Source of the DNA: Sulfuricurvum sp.
Lineage (GTDB): Bacteria; Campylobacterota; Campylobacteria; Campylobacterales; Sulfurimonadaceae
DNA length: 64,000 nucleotides
Assembly: GCF_023229695.1 (NCBI RefSeq)
Contig: NZ_JALNYS010000001.1
Location: 1 to 64,000, forward strand
Reading direction: 5' to 3'
Shown: positions 43,487-52,377 of the stretch, one piece after another
Position numbering within the stretch: the stretch's first letter is position 1
Layout: each line of letters opens with the position of its first letter
The notes under the pieces: model-generated
The model's database searches: none
What the model was told of the DNA's origin: nothing
Seen by the model: only the letters and a program-made list of their open reading frames with translations
Made by a program: the position numbers and the translations under genes

Positions 43487-43625
43487 AAATGACCTTCGAT
43501 AGAAATTCTGCCCGGATCGGGCAAGTGTGAGTATAGATAATAACACTCTTTAAACGCGATTTTACCCTAATGGAACATAAGAGGTTCTAAGGGACAAAAG
43601 ATAATTGTTTCGGTACACTTAAGAT

Positions 43626-46196
43626 ATGATAAAAAGTGCGATGATCGTTATGCTATTAACCTCACCGATATGGTCAAAAGAGTCGGTAACCCTCCAGCTC
43701 TCCTGGCTCCATCAGTTTCAGTTTGCCGGATTTTATGTTGCCAAAGAGAAAGGGTATTATCGTGATGCCGATTTGGAGGTGACGATTCATGATGCCCGGA
43801 GCAAGATTAACCCACTGACGGCGGTCATGGAAAACAAGGCTCAGTATGCCGTGGGGCATACGTCGCTGATTGTCGACAGTTTGAAGGGGAAGCCGATCGT
43901 TTTGATGGCGGCAATGTTTCAATCTTCCCCGATGATGTTATTGGTTCGGGAAGATTCGGGGATCAAAACAGCCAAAGATCTGCGGGGAAAACGGATTATG
44001 CTGACCAGCGATGTGGCCAACGGAGCCGAAATCCAGGCAATGATGCGCAGTGTCGGTATCGGCACCCACGATTATATCTATCAGCCCCATTCTTACAGTG
44101 CGAGTTCGTTGGAACGTAATGAAACGGATGCCATGGCTTCGTATCTGTCGAACGAACCGTTTATCCTTGAAAAAAAAGGGGTAAAAACCCGCGCTATCCA
44201 TCCAAAAGATTACGGGTTCGATTTTTACAGCGATATTTTGTTTTCGAGTCAAAACGAATATACGAAACATCCGGAACGGATGGGGGCATTTTACAATGCC
44301 AGCATGGAAGGATGGCGCTGGGCATTCGATCACATCGAAGAGACGGCTGAAATCATCTATCATAACTACAATCCGCAACATAAATCGCTTGAAAGTCTGA
44401 TTTACGAGGGGAAAGTTCTCAAAGAGCTCGCATTCCGCCCCAATGTCGCTTTTGGCACCTTCGATCCGGTCCGTCTGGAGATGATGGCCCAAGGGTATCG
44501 GCTGATGGGGATCGTGAATGATCTGTATTCGGCAGAGCCGATTATCTATAAAAACAGCGAAGTGCATTTAAGTGAAAATGAGAAAAAATGGCTCAGAAAT
44601 CACCCCGTTATTCACATCGGCATTGATAAAGAGCGCCCTCCGGTTGAATTTGTAGATGATATGGGGAAGCATTATGGGATCAGTGCATCGTATCTCAAAG
44701 TATTGGAAAAACGGCTAGGAATACGGTTCGAGGTCGATTACAGCTACCAGCATTGGAGCGATGCGCGCAAAGCGGTCGAGAATAAAAAACTGGATATGCT
44801 CTCCTGTGCCGCCATTACCAGAAAAGATCATTCCGATATTCTTTATTCCAAACCCTACATGAAGCAGTCCATGGTTATTGTCGCCAATTCCAAGGTGGGG
44901 TATGTTAATGATCTGTACGATCTTGACGGGGAGACCATAGCGGTAGTTCGGGGAAATGCAACCGAAGAGATTTTGCGGGAACACTATTCCCAATTGCATT
45001 TGGTAGTGGTCGATACCCCCCTTGAAGCACTTCAGAAAGTGGCTAACGGAGAGGTTTACGGGTGCGTAGAGGGGCTTAATATCGTCAGTTACCTGATTGA
45101 CCGGCATGATTTGAAGCATCTTAAAGTAGTGGGTGAAACGCCGTATCAATATGAATTCGGATTTGGCTTTCGCAGTGATTGGGGGCTCCTCGCCGTAATT
45201 GCCGATAAGGTTTTGGTATCGGTTACCGCCAAAGAATACGAAAAAATTCACGGTAACTGGTTGGTGATGGAACAAAAAGAGCCGGTCGATTATAAAAAAA
45301 TCGGGATGGTGGCGTCTATTGTTTTGTTTGTTTTTTTATTAATTGCCTATAAGAATCGGCGATTGGATACTCTGGTTCGGCAACGGACCGATGAATTGGA
45401 ATCGTTTAATCTGCGTCTGCAAAATGAGGTTGAAAAAGCGGTCGAAAAAAATCGTGTTCAGGAGAAACTGCTGATGCAGCAGGCGAAGATGGCTGAGATC
45501 GGTTCGATGCTTGAATCCATTGCCCATCAATGGCGTCAACCGCTCAATATTCTGGGCATAACCATGACACAGTTAAATTTGAGCTATGGAATGGATGCCA
45601 ACAGTAATGCGGGAAAAGCGATTGAAATTGCGGAGACACAGATACAGTATATGTCCCAGACGATTGATGATTTCCGTAATTTTTTCAAACAAGACCGGAC
45701 ATTGTCGTTGGTCAATATTGATACCCTTATCGCCGATGTTGAAAACCTTTTGGGACCGCTATTGAGACGTAAAAAAATTATAATCGAAAAAGAGATTGAT
45801 CCGACCATCGCCATCATGATCTATCCGAATGAGCTGAAACAGGTGATTATCAATATCGTCAATAATGCCCGTGAAGCGATTGAACAGCAGCACAATGAAT
45901 TGCGGATGATTCGGATACGGTGCGATAAAGAGGGGCTTGATTACCGGATATCGATCGAAGATACCGGAGGGGGGATCCCTCCGTCAATTATAGACAAAAT
46001 TTTCGATCCCTACTTCACCACCAAATTTGAATCGCAGGGGACGGGCATCGGATTGTATATGGCAAAAATGATTATCGAGAAACATTTTTTCGGTAATTTA
46101 AGTGTCGAAAATACCCCTTACGGGGCCAATTTTATTATCCGGTTAAAGCAGAATCTCCATGAGATCCCCTTTACAGACCGGGGATTCGCGGGATAA
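43626..46196 (+). CDS. Sensor histidine kinase with two periplasmic substrate-binding domains
   Basis: Predicted 856 residues. Signal peptide/anchor at the N-terminus, a NMT1/THI5-like binding domain (about 20-300: LQLSWLHQFQFAGFYVAKEKG, as in pyrimidine-precursor binding proteins), a family-3 solute-binding domain (about 325-540: IHIGIDKERPPVEFVDD), a transmembrane helix (about 558-576), a coiled coil, HisKA with His634 (AHQWRQPLN) and HATPase (INIVNNAREAIEQ, GTGIGLYMAKMI). It would sense two small molecules, one perhaps a thiamine-precursor-like pyrimidine or an aromatic. No regulator gene adjacent. Its end overlaps the convergent flavoprotein gene by 26 bp. Confidence 0.9.
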   Translation: MIKSAMIVMLLTSPIWSKESVTLQLSWLHQFQFAGFYVAKEKGYYRDADLEVTIHDARSKINPLTAVMENKAQYAVGHTSLIVDSLKGKPIVLMAAMFQSSPMMLLVREDSGIKTAKDLRGKRIMLTSDVANGAEIQAMMRSVGIGTHDYIYQPHSYSASSLERNETDAMASYLSNEPFILEKKGVKTRAIHPKDYGFDFYSDILFSSQNEYTKHPERMGAFYNASMEGWRWAFDHIEETAEIIYHNYNPQHKSLESLIYEGKVLKELAFRPNVAFGTFDPVRLEMMAQGYRLMGIVNDLYSAEPIIYKNSEVHLSENEKKWLRNHPVIHIGIDKERPPVEFVDDMGKHYGISASYLKVLEKRLGIRFEVDYSYQHWSDARKAVENKKLDMLSCAAITRKDHSDILYSKPYMKQSMVIVANSKVGYVNDLYDLDGETIAVVRGNATEEILREHYSQLHLVVVDTPLEALQKVANGEVYGCVEGLNIVSYLIDRHDLKHLKVVGETPYQYEFGFGFRSDWGLLAVIADKVLVSVTAKEYEKIHGNWLVMEQKEPVDYKKIGMVASIVLFVFLLIAYKNRRLDTLVRQRTDELESFNLRLQNEVEKAVEKNRVQEKLLMQQAKMAEIGSMLESIAHQWRQPLNILGITMTQLNLSYGMDANSNAGKAIEIAETQIQYMSQTIDDFRNFFKQDRTLSLVNIDTLIADVENLLGPLLRRKKIIIEKEIDPTIAIMIYPNELKQVIINIVNNAREAIEQQHNELRMIRIRCDKEGLDYRISIEDTGGGIPPSIIDKIFDPYFTTKFESQGTGIGLYMAKMIIEKHFFGNLSVENTPYGANFIIRLKQNLHEIPFTDRGFAG

Positions 46197-47340
46197 TCCC
46201 TTTCTTGGAGAGCTTGTAGTAGTGTCCCCACAGCTGTTTCATCCCGTGCCCGATGAAGGGGATCGGGATAAAAAATGCTTTGGTATGATCGCGATAGATG
46301 AACCCGGCACCCTCCCCCATATCCATGAGGCATATAATACTCAGATGCTCATGATAGGTCTGTTTGTTCCCCTCTCGTCCCAGATAGGTGACGGCGAGAT
46401 TATGCGCTGCATGGCGGGCCATTACTTCGGCAATATGCCCCTGCTTGGCTTTCCATTCGGGCCCTTCGAGCGCTGCGGCATCTCCTATCGCATACCATGC
46501 CTCTACCCCTTCGATCTGACACGTCGAATCGATCCGGATAAAGCCCGCACCGTTTTTCGGAAGATCGGATTCTAAAATAAAAGGGTGTCCGGATCCTGCC
46601 GGAATAAACATCGTTAGATCGCTTTCTAATACCGTATCGTCTTCAAAAATGATTTTTTCGGATTCAAATTGTTTGATTTTTTTGCCGTAACGGGTGTGGA
46701 AACGGTTGGACTCGAACATCGTGCGTAACATAGAGAGGGCTTTAGCCCCCATGCGTCCTCCCGGTTCCGCCATCGGAGCAAAAAAAGTCATCTCGTATTT
46801 TTCCCGTATTCCAAGGCGTTTGAGACGGTGGTGAAGATTAAAAAAAAGTTCAAATCCGGGTCCTCCCCGTACGGCACTCATATCTTTGGGGTTCCCCCCG
46901 AAGCCAAAGTTTATTTTCCCGTATCCTTGTGCGATAAGGGAATCGATTTTTTCTTTGAGAAGGAGGGATTGTTCGGGATCTCCACAGATGCTGAGGGTAT
47001 GCTCTACCCCCTGCGGTTTCATTTTACCGGCACCGAGGGCAATGATGACGATCTCTTCGTGACGCACCCCCGCTTTTTCAAGGGTAAACTGCTTTTGTGC
47101 GCTACTGATTGCCCGGACCTGATCGATGGTGAGGGTAAACCCGTGCTTTTGTGCCAACCGGGATAACGGAAGAAGTGCTTTTTCAAAAGGGAGGGTGGAG
47201 ACCGGAATCCAGATGGCGATCGGATAGACGAACAGATAATCGCGTTCGCTGACCAGCTCCACTGCAAATCCCGCTTTGCGACAATATATGGCTGCTTCGA
47301 CACCGGCGATACCTCCGCCTAAAATCACGACTTTTTTCAT
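46171..47340 (-). CDS. FAD-dependent oxidoreductase, SQR/NDH-2-like
   Basis: Predicted 389 residues starting MKKVVILGGGIAGVEAAIY, an FAD-binding GxGxxG Rossmann motif; a second motif IALGAGKMKP and the C-terminal IGDAAA box place it in the sulfide:quinone oxidoreductase / type-2 NADH dehydrogenase superfamily. A C-terminal segment (FFIPIPFIGHGMKQLWGHYY) could be the membrane-facing amphipathic helix. The redox cysteine pair of true SQRs is not evident (isolated cysteines only), so the substrate remains open. ATG at 47340 is chosen over 47358 because MKKVV is the typical start. Confidence 0.8.
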   Translation of the reverse strand: MKKVVILGGGIAGVEAAIYCRKAGFAVELVSERDYLFVYPIAIWIPVSTLPFEKALLPLSRLAQKHGFTLTIDQVRAISSAQKQFTLEKAGVRHEEIVIIALGAGKMKPQGVEHTLSICGDPEQSLLLKEKIDSLIAQGYGKINFGFGGNPKDMSAVRGGPGFELFFNLHHRLKRLGIREKYEMTFFAPMAEPGGRMGAKALSMLRTMFESNRFHTRYGKKIKQFESEKIIFEDDTVLESDLTMFIPAGSGHPFILESDLPKNGAGFIRIDSTCQIEGVEAWYAIGDAAALEGPEWKAKQGHIAEVMARHAAHNLAVTYLGREGNKQTYHEHLSIICLMDMGEGAGFIYRDHTKAFFIPIPFIGHGMKQLWGHYYKLSKKGIIPRIPGL

Positions 47341-47464
47341 AAGACCTTTATATAACAAGAATAAATTTTTTTATGGATGAATAATACGATTATAGTCAAT
47401 TGAAGAGAGGTAAGTCAATTAGAGAAGCGATTGCTAAGAGATACGCCTGCACGTACCATGAGGA

Positions 47465-47545
47465 TTAATCGACCATCCAACGGCCACGTTTTGATTGACG
47501 CAATTTTTTAAGCAACATTTTTTCAAACGGTGTTAACTTTTCCAT
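47465..47545 (-). CDS. Possible 26-residue basic peptide
   Basis: A short frame, starting MEKLTPFEKMLLKKL and ending RGRWMVD, has AAGGA 7 nt before the ATG. It is strongly basic and amphipathic. It lies in the 369-bp gap between the flavoprotein and msrA genes; nothing else is visible there. Translation is suggested only by the ribosome site and the composition. Confidence 0.45.
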   Translation of the reverse strand: MEKLTPFEKMLLKKLRQSKRGRWMVD

Positions 47546-47709
47546 TATTTTTCCTTTCCGGTAATGTAACAATCGAATCGTAACGCTAAAAGATTACCGA
47601 AGGATAACAGGTGCGCACCGGCAACTTAAAAATTTGAGCTGACTGAATCGTCTGAGCCCCTTTGCAGTGAAAAAAGCCGATAATCTGTGAAAAATTTAGG
47701 GAGACCAGG

Positions 47710-48243
47710 ATGGGACAAAAGGGGAAAGCTTTAGTGGGGGGCGGATGTTTTTGGTGCATTGAAGCGGTTTATAATCGGGTAGAGGGGGTAGATGCCGCGA
47801 TCAGCGGCTATGCCGGAGGCCCCCGCAAAAATCCGAGTTATGAACAGGTGTGTAGCGGAGCTACCGGGCATGCCGAGGTGGTAGAAATCACGTACGATAC
47901 GGATGTGATCGGTTACGATGAGATTTTGGAAATTTTTTGGGAAATTCACAACCCGACCACCCTCAATGCCCAAGGGGCCGATAAAGGGACGCAATACCGG
48001 TCGGTGATCTATTATTATAATGAAGAGCAAAAAAATGCGGCTCTTTGTTCGATTGAAAAGGCGCAGAAAATTTGGGAAGATCCGATAGTGACGGAGTTGT
48101 CACCGGCTCCGGAGTTTTATGAAGCGGAAGGGTATCATCAAAATTATTACAGCGAGCATCCGACACAGGGGTATTGCGCTATGGTGATTGCGCCGAAAAT
48201 AGAGAAGTTTATGGGTAAATTCAAAGATAAAGCTAAAAAGTAG
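47710..48243 (+). CDS. msrA: Peptide-methionine (S)-S-oxide reductase MsrA
   Basis: Repairs oxidised methionine. The 177 residues contain the catalytic GGGCFWCIEAVY (Cys at about 17), SGYAGG, GHAEVVEITYD and HNPTTLNAQGADKGTQYRS. No resolving Cys at the usual C-terminal position is obvious, and no MsrB domain is fused. Single gene, followed by a terminator shared with ompA. Confidence 0.95.
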   Translation: MGQKGKALVGGGCFWCIEAVYNRVEGVDAAISGYAGGPRKNPSYEQVCSGATGHAEVVEITYDTDVIGYDEILEIFWEIHNPTTLNAQGADKGTQYRSVIYYYNEEQKNAALCSIEKAQKIWEDPIVTELSPAPEFYEAEGYHQNYYSEHPTQGYCAMVIAPKIEKFMGKFKDKAKK

Positions 48244-48245
48244 GG

Positions 48246-48264
48246 TTCCCGCACGATGCGGGAA
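48246..48264. terminator. Bidirectional terminator between msrA and ompA-like gene
   Basis: TTCCCGCA and TGCGGGAA form an 8-bp stem with a 3-nt loop. AT-rich DNA lies on both sides (T-run on the minus strand at 48236-48240), consistent with termination of two convergent genes. Confidence 0.7.
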
Positions 48265-48279
48265 TAAAATAAAGATAAT

Positions 48280-49359
48280 TTAGCGGCTCAACTCAACTTC
48301 GATACGGCGGTTTTGCGCACGCCCCTCTTTGGTTGCATTGGTAGCGACCGGGATGGATTCCCCTTTGCCGCTTGTGGTTAGACGATTCTCGGCAACCCCT
48401 TCTTTAACAAGCATTGATTTAACATGATTCGCCCGTTTTTCAGAAAGCTTTTGGTTAAACTCATTCGACCCGTCACTGTCGGTATGTCCGACGATGGCCG
48501 CTTTATACTCAGGGATATCTTTCATGAACGTCGCGAATACTTTTACTTTTTCGGTCCCTTCCGCGTCAACAGCATTGGAATTGACGGCAAATTTCAACTC
48601 TAGGGTGGCGGTAATGACAGGGCATCCGTCGGTGTCCACTTTGAACCCGGCCGGAGTGTTCGGACATTTGTCCTGCGGATCGAACACCCCGTCTTTGTCA
48701 CTATCGATCGGTGCTGCAACCACCGGGGCCGCTTTAACCACCACCGGAGCGGGAACGACGACCGGCTCAGGAACCGGTTCCGGTACAGGGACGACCACCG
48801 GGGCCGCAACTACCGCAGCGGCTACCGGGATAACCGGTTGTGGCTTTTCACCGAATGCGAAACTCAATCCTGCCATAAGCAGCAAGTTGTTATCACCGCT
48901 AAAGTTGTTGTTTTTCAACATTTTAATTGCTTCCAGTTTCAACGCAAGCTGTTCGGCCAGACCGATTTTAACTCCGGCGCCGGCATCGGCAAACGCTCCG
49001 TTATGGTTGTCGAACTGATGATTGCTCATCATTTCATACCCGAAACCCATTTTTAGGAAAGGGGTGATGCCGTTGCTTTTCGGAAGCTCATACACGCCGT
49101 TCAGGGCGGAACGGAAAATATTGGTACTGCCTGCGGCGTTAACGTAATCGGCATTGCTGTAAAGGAGAGACAGCTCCGGTTTTAAAGAGGTTCCGCACTC
49201 ATTAAACTGCATCTCTGCACCGTACACACCATGATTTTTCATCCATTGTCCGTCATTCGGGATAGCGATCCCTGCCATCGGGCTGATTTCATAATTGTAT
49301 TCGGCGCCGCTTACTAATGTTGCAGCAAGCAAACCGGACAAAGCTAGTTTTTTCATCAT
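48280..49359 (-). CDS. OmpA-family outer-membrane protein
   Basis: Predicted 359 residues: signal peptide (KKLALSGLLAATLVSGA), an N-terminal beta-barrel of about 170 residues, a Pro/Val-rich linker (VPVPEPVPEPVVVPAPVVV), a thrombospondin-type-3 calcium motif (DSDKDGVFDPQDKCPNTPAG) and the OmpA peptidoglycan-binding domain (VGHTDSDGSNEFNQKLSEKR, GKGES, NRRIEVELS). It links the outer membrane to the cell wall. ATG at 49359 and 49356 are both possible. Confidence 0.94.
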   Translation of the reverse strand: MMKKLALSGLLAATLVSGAEYNYEISPMAGIAIPNDGQWMKNHGVYGAEMQFNECGTSLKPELSLLYSNADYVNAAGSTNIFRSALNGVYELPKSNGITPFLKMGFGYEMMSNHQFDNHNGAFADAGAGVKIGLAEQLALKLEAIKMLKNNNFSGDNNLLLMAGLSFAFGEKPQPVIPVAAAVVAAPVVVPVPEPVPEPVVVPAPVVVKAAPVVAAPIDSDKDGVFDPQDKCPNTPAGFKVDTDGCPVITATLELKFAVNSNAVDAEGTEKVKVFATFMKDIPEYKAAIVGHTDSDGSNEFNQKLSEKRANHVKSMLVKEGVAENRLTTSGKGESIPVATNATKEGRAQNRRIEVELSR

Positions 49360-49457
49360 TTAAGACTCCTCAAGACTTTTTTGGCCTATTGTTAATATAG
49401 TTAACGGAAGTATCGCATGTTATAGATTAAAATCGTGTGAAAAAAGGTTGCTAATTG

Positions 49458-49793
49458 TCACTCAACCGATTTTTTGATATTTTCAAACTCTTCTTGCATG
49501 CTAGTGAGGAGGGCTGAAAGTTCATTGTTGAGCAGTGTTTGAGCCGTATCAATTTTTTCAAGGTGGGTTTGTTTCAGTGTTTCAAGCCGGTTGAGGGTGG
49601 TTTTAAACAATTCACGGTTGTCGGTAAGGAGGATGATTTCGGTTTTGGGCGCCCATTTGCGTTTGATTTTTCCCTCCACCTGAAATTCAAATATAACGTT
49701 CTGACTGTTTTTAGAACTGATATATCTTGGAACAGTGTAGGCAAGATAGTGCTTTTTCGGATCACCTTGATGGCGCTGGATAACATAATACAT
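49458..49793 (-). CDS. Small hypothetical protein with coiled-coil tail
   Basis: Predicted 111 residues from the ATG at 49793 (MYYVIQRHQGDP); upstream in-frame starts exist. The first half is beta-strand-like and basic, the last 50 residues are a heptad-like helix (LKQTHLEKIDTAQTLLNNELS). No family recognised. Stands alone between ompA-like and flavoprotein genes. Confidence 0.65.
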   Translation of the reverse strand: MYYVIQRHQGDPKKHYLAYTVPRYISSKNSQNVIFEFQVEGKIKRKWAPKTEIILLTDNRELFKTTLNRLETLKQTHLEKIDTAQTLLNNELSALLTSMQEEFENIKKSVE

Positions 49794-49868
49794 GCGAAGC
49801 ATAATAGCATAAATTGAATTTTATCCCTCTTGTGATAGAGTACTCTACTTTTGTCATGGAGACGGTGT

Positions 49869-50822
49869 ATGAAAAATAATTATGAATTGGTCATTATAGG
49901 CGCCGGTCCTGCCGGAATTGCAACGGCAATCGAGAGTTATGTTCTGGGGATGCGCGATATTGTTTTGCTGGAAAAAGACGAGAACCATAACGCAACGATA
50001 CGAAAATTTTATAAAGACAAGAAACGGGTCGACAAAGATTGGAAAGGGCAGAAGGTAGAACTGGACGGAACCATCTATTTTATGGACGGGACGAAAGAGA
50101 GTACCCTGGATTTTTTCGATCAGTTGCTGGATCATGAATCGTTGGAGCTTCGGACTCACACGGAAGTGCAGAAAATTGTTAAACAAGAAGGCGGATTTGA
50201 GGTTTTTATCGCCGGCGGAAGTATTCACGCAAAATATGTCGTCGTAACGATCGGACGGATGGGAAAACCGAACAAACCCGATTACAAGATCCCCCCTTCG
50301 ATTAAAAATCAAATTCATTATACCCTAGATGAGTGCGGTGCCGGGGAGAAGATTATGGTTGTCGGCGGAGGGGATTCGGCGATTGAATATGCGGTGGATT
50401 TGTGTGAAAAAAACGAGGTGAGTATCTGCTATCGGCGCGGTACTTTCCGTCGGGCCAATCCGACCAATCAGGCCGATATCGAAAAAGCGGTAGCGGGAGG
50501 GTGCGTGCGCCCATTGTTAAATACCGAGATTACGGAACTTGAAAGCGAAAGCGGAAAAGTCAAGGTGCTCTTTAGCGGCGGAAACACCGAATTATTCGAT
50601 CGTCTGGTCTATGCAATCGGCGGGACGACCCCGAGCGGATTTTTGCAAAGCAGCGGAATACAAGAAGAGGAGGGGAAGCCGGTGCATGATGAAAACTATC
50701 AGACCAATATTCCGGGCCTTTTTGTCGCCGGAGATATTACCCAAGAATCGGGTGGTTCGATTGCCCTTGGATTGAATCACGGTTACGCCATTGCAAATTA
50801 CATCATCCGTCAAATGGATTAA
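49869..50822 (+). CDS. NAD(P)/FAD-dependent oxidoreductase, thioredoxin-reductase fold
   Basis: Predicted 317 residues. FAD motif VIIGAGPAGIATAIE at the N-terminus, NAD(P) motif MVVGGGDSAIEYAVDL (about 170), and GLFVAGDIT near the C-terminus match the thioredoxin-reductase-like family. The CxxC redox centre of thioredoxin reductase is absent, so it is closer to YpdA or ferredoxin/flavodoxin-NADP reductase types. ATG at 49869 is preceded by GGAG at 49858-49861. Confidence 0.88.
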   Translation: MKNNYELVIIGAGPAGIATAIESYVLGMRDIVLLEKDENHNATIRKFYKDKKRVDKDWKGQKVELDGTIYFMDGTKESTLDFFDQLLDHESLELRTHTEVQKIVKQEGGFEVFIAGGSIHAKYVVVTIGRMGKPNKPDYKIPPSIKNQIHYTLDECGAGEKIMVVGGGDSAIEYAVDLCEKNEVSICYRRGTFRRANPTNQADIEKAVAGGCVRPLLNTEITELESESGKVKVLFSGGNTELFDRLVYAIGGTTPSGFLQSSGIQEEEGKPVHDENYQTNIPGLFVAGDITQESGGSIALGLNHGYAIANYIIRQMD

Positions 50823-50845
50823 GTCCGTCTCACCTCCCGTATTAG

Positions 50846-50969
50846 AAAAGTGCATGACGTTAGATCGGTTAATCTCCCGCATCCGAAAGATGCGGGTAGC
50901 TTTAGGGGGGTGCAGGGGACATTTGTCCCTGCCACTTTACGGGCTTTGCCCGGAAAGTGCGTAACATCA
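50846..50969 (+). repeat. Interspersed hairpin repeat copy
   Basis: Left end AAAAGTGCATGACGTTAGATC, then TTAATCTCCCGCATCCGAAA, the three hairpins, and the right end GTGCGTAACATCA. The left end resembles that of the tandem copy at 3590. Located between two genes that both end toward it (stops at 50822 and 50984). Confidence 0.85.
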
Positions 50970-50983
50970 ACGCCCAATATCCG

Positions 50984-51337
50984 TTACTCTTTTAAAATAG
51001 GGGTATCGGTATGAGAGAGGGGGCCCTCGGCGGTAAACAGTATCAGCTCAATAGCGATGGAGAGATATTCCGAGGTGACGATGGGGGTAAATACGGGATC
51101 TTGAAATGCGGCAATCTTGGCGTTGTAGATGATATCGTCCAGCAGCGAACGGGTGGGGGATTGCGTCGTCGCGCGCCCCCGTATTTTATCGTTTAGATAG
51201 AGGGTAATCTGGGTCCCCATGATTTCGTTTAAAATAGGGTACTTCTCTAAAAACTCCGTCCGATTGATCGTCCGTTCGGCTCTTAACACCTCTTCGATCG
51301 ATTTACGGGCAAGGCTCAACAATACCGATTGTGACAT
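50984..51337 (-). CDS. AMMECR1-like domain protein, reduced
   Basis: Predicted 117 residues. The start LLSLARKSIEEVL and the later LLDDIIYNAKIAAFQDPVFTP...LSIAIELILF follow the AMMECR1 fold pattern (LLxLARxSIExxL... NAxxAAFxDPRFxP...IEVSVL). The signature LRGCIG of the family is replaced by IRGRATT, so the conserved cysteine is lost. The family's biochemical role is not established. It lies between two repeat copies. Confidence 0.65.
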   Translation of the reverse strand: MSQSVLLSLARKSIEEVLRAERTINRTEFLEKYPILNEIMGTQITLYLNDKIRGRATTQSPTRSLLDDIIYNAKIAAFQDPVFTPIVTSEYLSIAIELILFTAEGPLSHTDTPILKE

Positions 51338-51370
51338 TGAAAGACTCCCCTTTTGGCTTTACTGCTATTA

Positions 51371-51526
51371 TAACTCACTGATGTTACGCACTTTCTGAGC
51401 AAAGCCCAGAAAGTGGCAGGGACGGACGTCCCTACAACCCCCTGAAGCTACCCGCATCTTTCGGATACGGGAGATTACTGACCTATTTCGCCCCTTTTGA
51501 AAAAGGTGCGTAAAGTCAGTAACTCA
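51371..51526 (-). mobile_element. Interspersed repeat copy with 7-bp target duplication (MITE-like)
   Basis: The element 51378-51519 (142 bp) starts CTGATGTTACGCACTTTC and ends GGTGCGTAAAGTCAG. It is flanked on both sides by TAACTCA (51371-51377 and 51520-51526), as expected for a transposition target duplication. The right copy supplies the stop codon of bioB (TCA at 51524-51526). No transposase frame is inside, so it would be non-autonomous. Confidence 0.75.
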
Positions 51527-52375
51527 CTTATCGTCGGGTGAGAGGGCAATTTCAAATCCAAGTTCCTGAAGCATCCGGAGATCGGTATGGGCTTCACGTC
51601 CGGCTGTTGTGAGGTAGTTGCCGATGACAATGCTGTTGGCTCCGGCTTTAAAAATTTCGTGCTGACGCTCTTTGAAAGTGATTTCACGCCCCCCCGCGAT
51701 CATGATCCGATCGGCTTGATCGAGAATGTTACGGGAGAGGGTGATCAGCTCCAGCGCCTCATCGACCGAGAGAGGGCTCGGATTCAGCGGCAGTGCCGGA
51801 TTGTGGTGGTAGAAATTGAGGGGGACCGAGACGGGATTAAGCTCTTTGAGAGAGTGGAGCATACTTAGGCGGTCGTCTTGCGTCTCTCCCATTCCGAAAA
51901 TTCCGCCGCTGATGAGTTTAAGTCCGGAGCGGTTGACGTTTTCGCAGGTCTCATACCGCTCCTCCCACGGATGGGTCGTACACACTTCAGGGTAAAATGC
52001 ACGGCTCGTTTCGAGATTGTGGTTGTAGGCACTTACTCCGGCGCGTTTAAGCTCTTGCAGCTGTTCGAGAGATGCCGTTCCGTTACAGGCGATGAGACGC
52101 AGACGGGGAACTTCGTGTTTGAGGGTACGTGCGACGTTGCAGACAAATTCGAGGGTTTTGTCATCCAGCCCTTTTTGGGCCGTGACGAGACAAAAACCCA
52201 GAGCCCCCAACCCTTCGAGACGGCGTGCTTCTTCCAGAATCTGATCCATCGGTTTTTGACGGTAGCGCTCGATATCGGCTTTGTACTTGACACTTTGGGA
52301 GCAGAATTTGCAGTCTTCGTTGCAGGTGCCGCTGTTGATATTACAGATAGAGCAGAGGAAAATTTTAGTGGACAT
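51524..52375 (-). CDS. bioB: Biotin synthase BioB
   Basis: Radical-SAM enzyme inserting sulfur into dethiobiotin. Predicted 283 residues, short at the N-terminus as usual in the Campylobacterota. The radical-SAM cysteines are Cys18, Cys22 and Cys25 (CNEDCKFC); NHNLET and the [2Fe-2S] ligand region follow (residues including CENVNRSG and RIMIAGGRE). The stop codon falls in the target duplication of the downstream repeat. It follows the phosphoesterase gene by 2 bp and is probably co-transcribed with it and topA. Confidence 0.95.
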   Translation of the reverse strand: MSTKIFLCSICNINSGTCNEDCKFCSQSVKYKADIERYRQKPMDQILEEARRLEGLGALGFCLVTAQKGLDDKTLEFVCNVARTLKHEVPRLRLIACNGTASLEQLQELKRAGVSAYNHNLETSRAFYPEVCTTHPWEERYETCENVNRSGLKLISGGIFGMGETQDDRLSMLHSLKELNPVSVPLNFYHHNPALPLNPSPLSVDEALELITLSRNILDQADRIMIAGGREITFKERQHEIFKAGANSIVIGNYLTTAGREAHTDLRMLQELGFEIALSPDDK

Positions 52376-52377
52376 GA

